Shown: positions 50,900 through 51,463 of the stretch, piece by piece
How the letters are laid out: every line of letters begins with the position of its first letter
Position numbering within the stretch: the stretch's first letter is position 1
NCBI GenBank assembly: GCA_030153045.1
Contig: JASLID010000036.1
Location: 1 to 51,463 of the forward strand
From: Flavobacterium sp.
Lineage (GTDB): Bacteria; Bacteroidota; Bacteroidia; Flavobacteriales; Flavobacteriaceae
Direction of reading: 5' to 3'
DNA length: 51,463 nt
Notes under the pieces: model-generated
Database searches by the model: none
Seen by the model: the letters and a program-made list of their open reading frames with translations, nothing else
What the model was told of the DNA's origin: nothing
Position numbers and translations under genes: made by a program

Positions 50900-51463
50900 T
50901 TAATTGTTATAAACCTGAGCAAATTCTTTCGCAAATTCTTCCAGTTCTACTTTCCCTTGCGGTTGCTCATTTCTGTTGAAATAATCTTCCTGGATTAAAC
51001 CTTCACGAATTGATTTCCCCATTTGCACGTAACTTTTGGCAAAAACTTCCGGAAGACCAGCCTGCGTCATTCCTTGGAATGTATCCTCATCTGAAAAAAG
51101 AATCCATGGCAATTCAGGCTTTTCAATAGCTTCACCAATCACTTTTACAATATCCGAAAACGTTCGAACATCACTGGATACATACTCGATGCTTTGGCCT
51201 TTAAAATTCAACGCTAACAATTGTTTTGCGGCAGCATCGGCTATATCATTCGGATGCGTCAAAACTAATTGTTGGTCGGCACTACCCAAATTAGAACCCA
51301 AAATCCCTGCATTTTTAATCATATCGACCATCGTGTAGAAATTGGTGTAGAAATAAGAAGGTCGTAATTTCACAACATTAATTCCATCAATAGTAGCCAA
51401 TCTTTTTTCCAAATAAGCTAATCCGTCAATTGGTCCGGCTCCTTCGCCCATATGCGCTCCAAT
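50900..51463 (-). CDS. NmrA-like NAD(P)-binding protein, C-terminal part only
   Basis: The frame is open to the right edge and continues upstream of the ATG at 51451 with residues IGAH, so the gene is cut by the window and the N-terminal Rossmann motif is missing. About 187 residues are visible. VVKLRPSYFYTNFYTMVDMI, LTHPNDIADAAAKQLL and IEYVSSDVRTFSDIVKVIG are typical of NmrA/SDR-a5 (atypical short-chain dehydrogenase) proteins, which act as NAD(P)H sensors or oxidoreductases. It ends at the terminator 50856-50895. The substrate is unknown. Confidence 0.85.
   Translation of the reverse strand: MGAHMGEGAGPIDGLAYLEKRLATIDGINVVKLRPSYFYTNFYTMVDMIKNAGILGSNLGSADQQLVLTHPNDIADAAAKQLLALNFKGQSIEYVSSDVRTFSDIVKVIGEAIEKPELPWILFSDEDTFQGMTQAGLPEVFAKSYVQMGKSIREGLIQEDYFNRNEQPQGKVELEEFAKEFAQVYNN

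Noticed and set aside
1..51463. tRNA, rRNA, prophage or insertion-sequence content
   Set aside because: No cloverleaf, transposase, integrase or phage gene was seen on either strand; intergenic gaps are short and mostly filled by terminators, promoters and small repeats.

Overview
The window looks like the chromosome of a flavobacterium (Bacteroidetes, probably Flavobacterium or a near relative). The DNA is AT-rich. Genes have no Shine-Dalgarno-like leaders, and at least fourteen starts are preceded by the Bacteroidetes -7 element TAnnTTTG. The gene content fits: type IX secretion/gliding proteins (a type B sorting domain, PorP/SprF, a PorE-like OmpA protein), a TonB-dependent receptor, SUF iron-sulfur assembly, DUF2480 and DUF3078. 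No rRNA, tRNA, CRISPR array, prophage or insertion sequence was found.

Layout. 1-458: 5' end of a secreted PKD/Ig-like protein running off the left edge. 0.9-3.9 kb: Hsp20, an ALDH7 (antiquitin-type) dehydrogenase and 3-hydroxyanthranilate dioxygenase. 3.9-10.1 kb: a divergent locus with a secreted endonuclease/phosphatase-fold enzyme on one side and a TonB-dependent receptor plus two probably surface-exposed lipoproteins (one with DUF5689) on the other. 10.4-19.5 kb: a three-gene type IX module, with a 2042-residue multidomain adhesin, PorP/SprF and a PorE-like protein. 19.6-20.9 kb: hflX. 21.0-33.8 kb: SUF genes in two blocks, sufA-B-(flavodoxin-like)-C-D and sufS-lipoprotein-sufE-sufT-like-DUF2480-DUF3078, separated by about 4.4 kb carrying a serine hydrolase, an unknown secreted protein, a PEGA-trypsin protease and a small membrane protein. 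33.9-36.9 kb: YjgN/DUF898, an M48 protease and an MBL-fold hydrolase. 37.0-38.8 kb: MarR regulator plus a PDZ-alpha/beta-hydrolase fusion. 38.9-45.8 kb: S8 and M1 peptidases, L,D-transpeptidase, gamma-glutamyltransferase and rnpA. 45.9-51.5 kb: pckA, DUF423, saccharopine dehydrogenase, a coiled-coil membrane protein, an Lrp/AsnC regulator and a partial NmrA-like protein.

How genes work together. The SUF blocks should jointly build Fe-S clusters. Saccharopine dehydrogenase (48.1 kb) and ALDH7 (1.6 kb) would be consecutive steps of lysine breakdown. Several genes encode envelope or secreted proteolysis and peptide turnover (S8, M1, M48, GGT, HtrA-like).

Most notable observations: a dispersed REP-like element present twice with a compensatory base-pair change; a 28-bp-stem inverted repeat near 50.8 kb with a possibly related repeat at 43.4 kb; a 17-codon decayed copy of the rnpA 5' end upstream of ggt; the split suf locus with a flavodoxin-like gene between sufB and sufC; a perfect 18-bp palindrome in front of marR; and the receptor/lipoprotein/nuclease locus. 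None is clearly a wholly new system. The receptor/DUF5689/nuclease locus and the genes lying inside the suf locus are the best candidates for undescribed biology.
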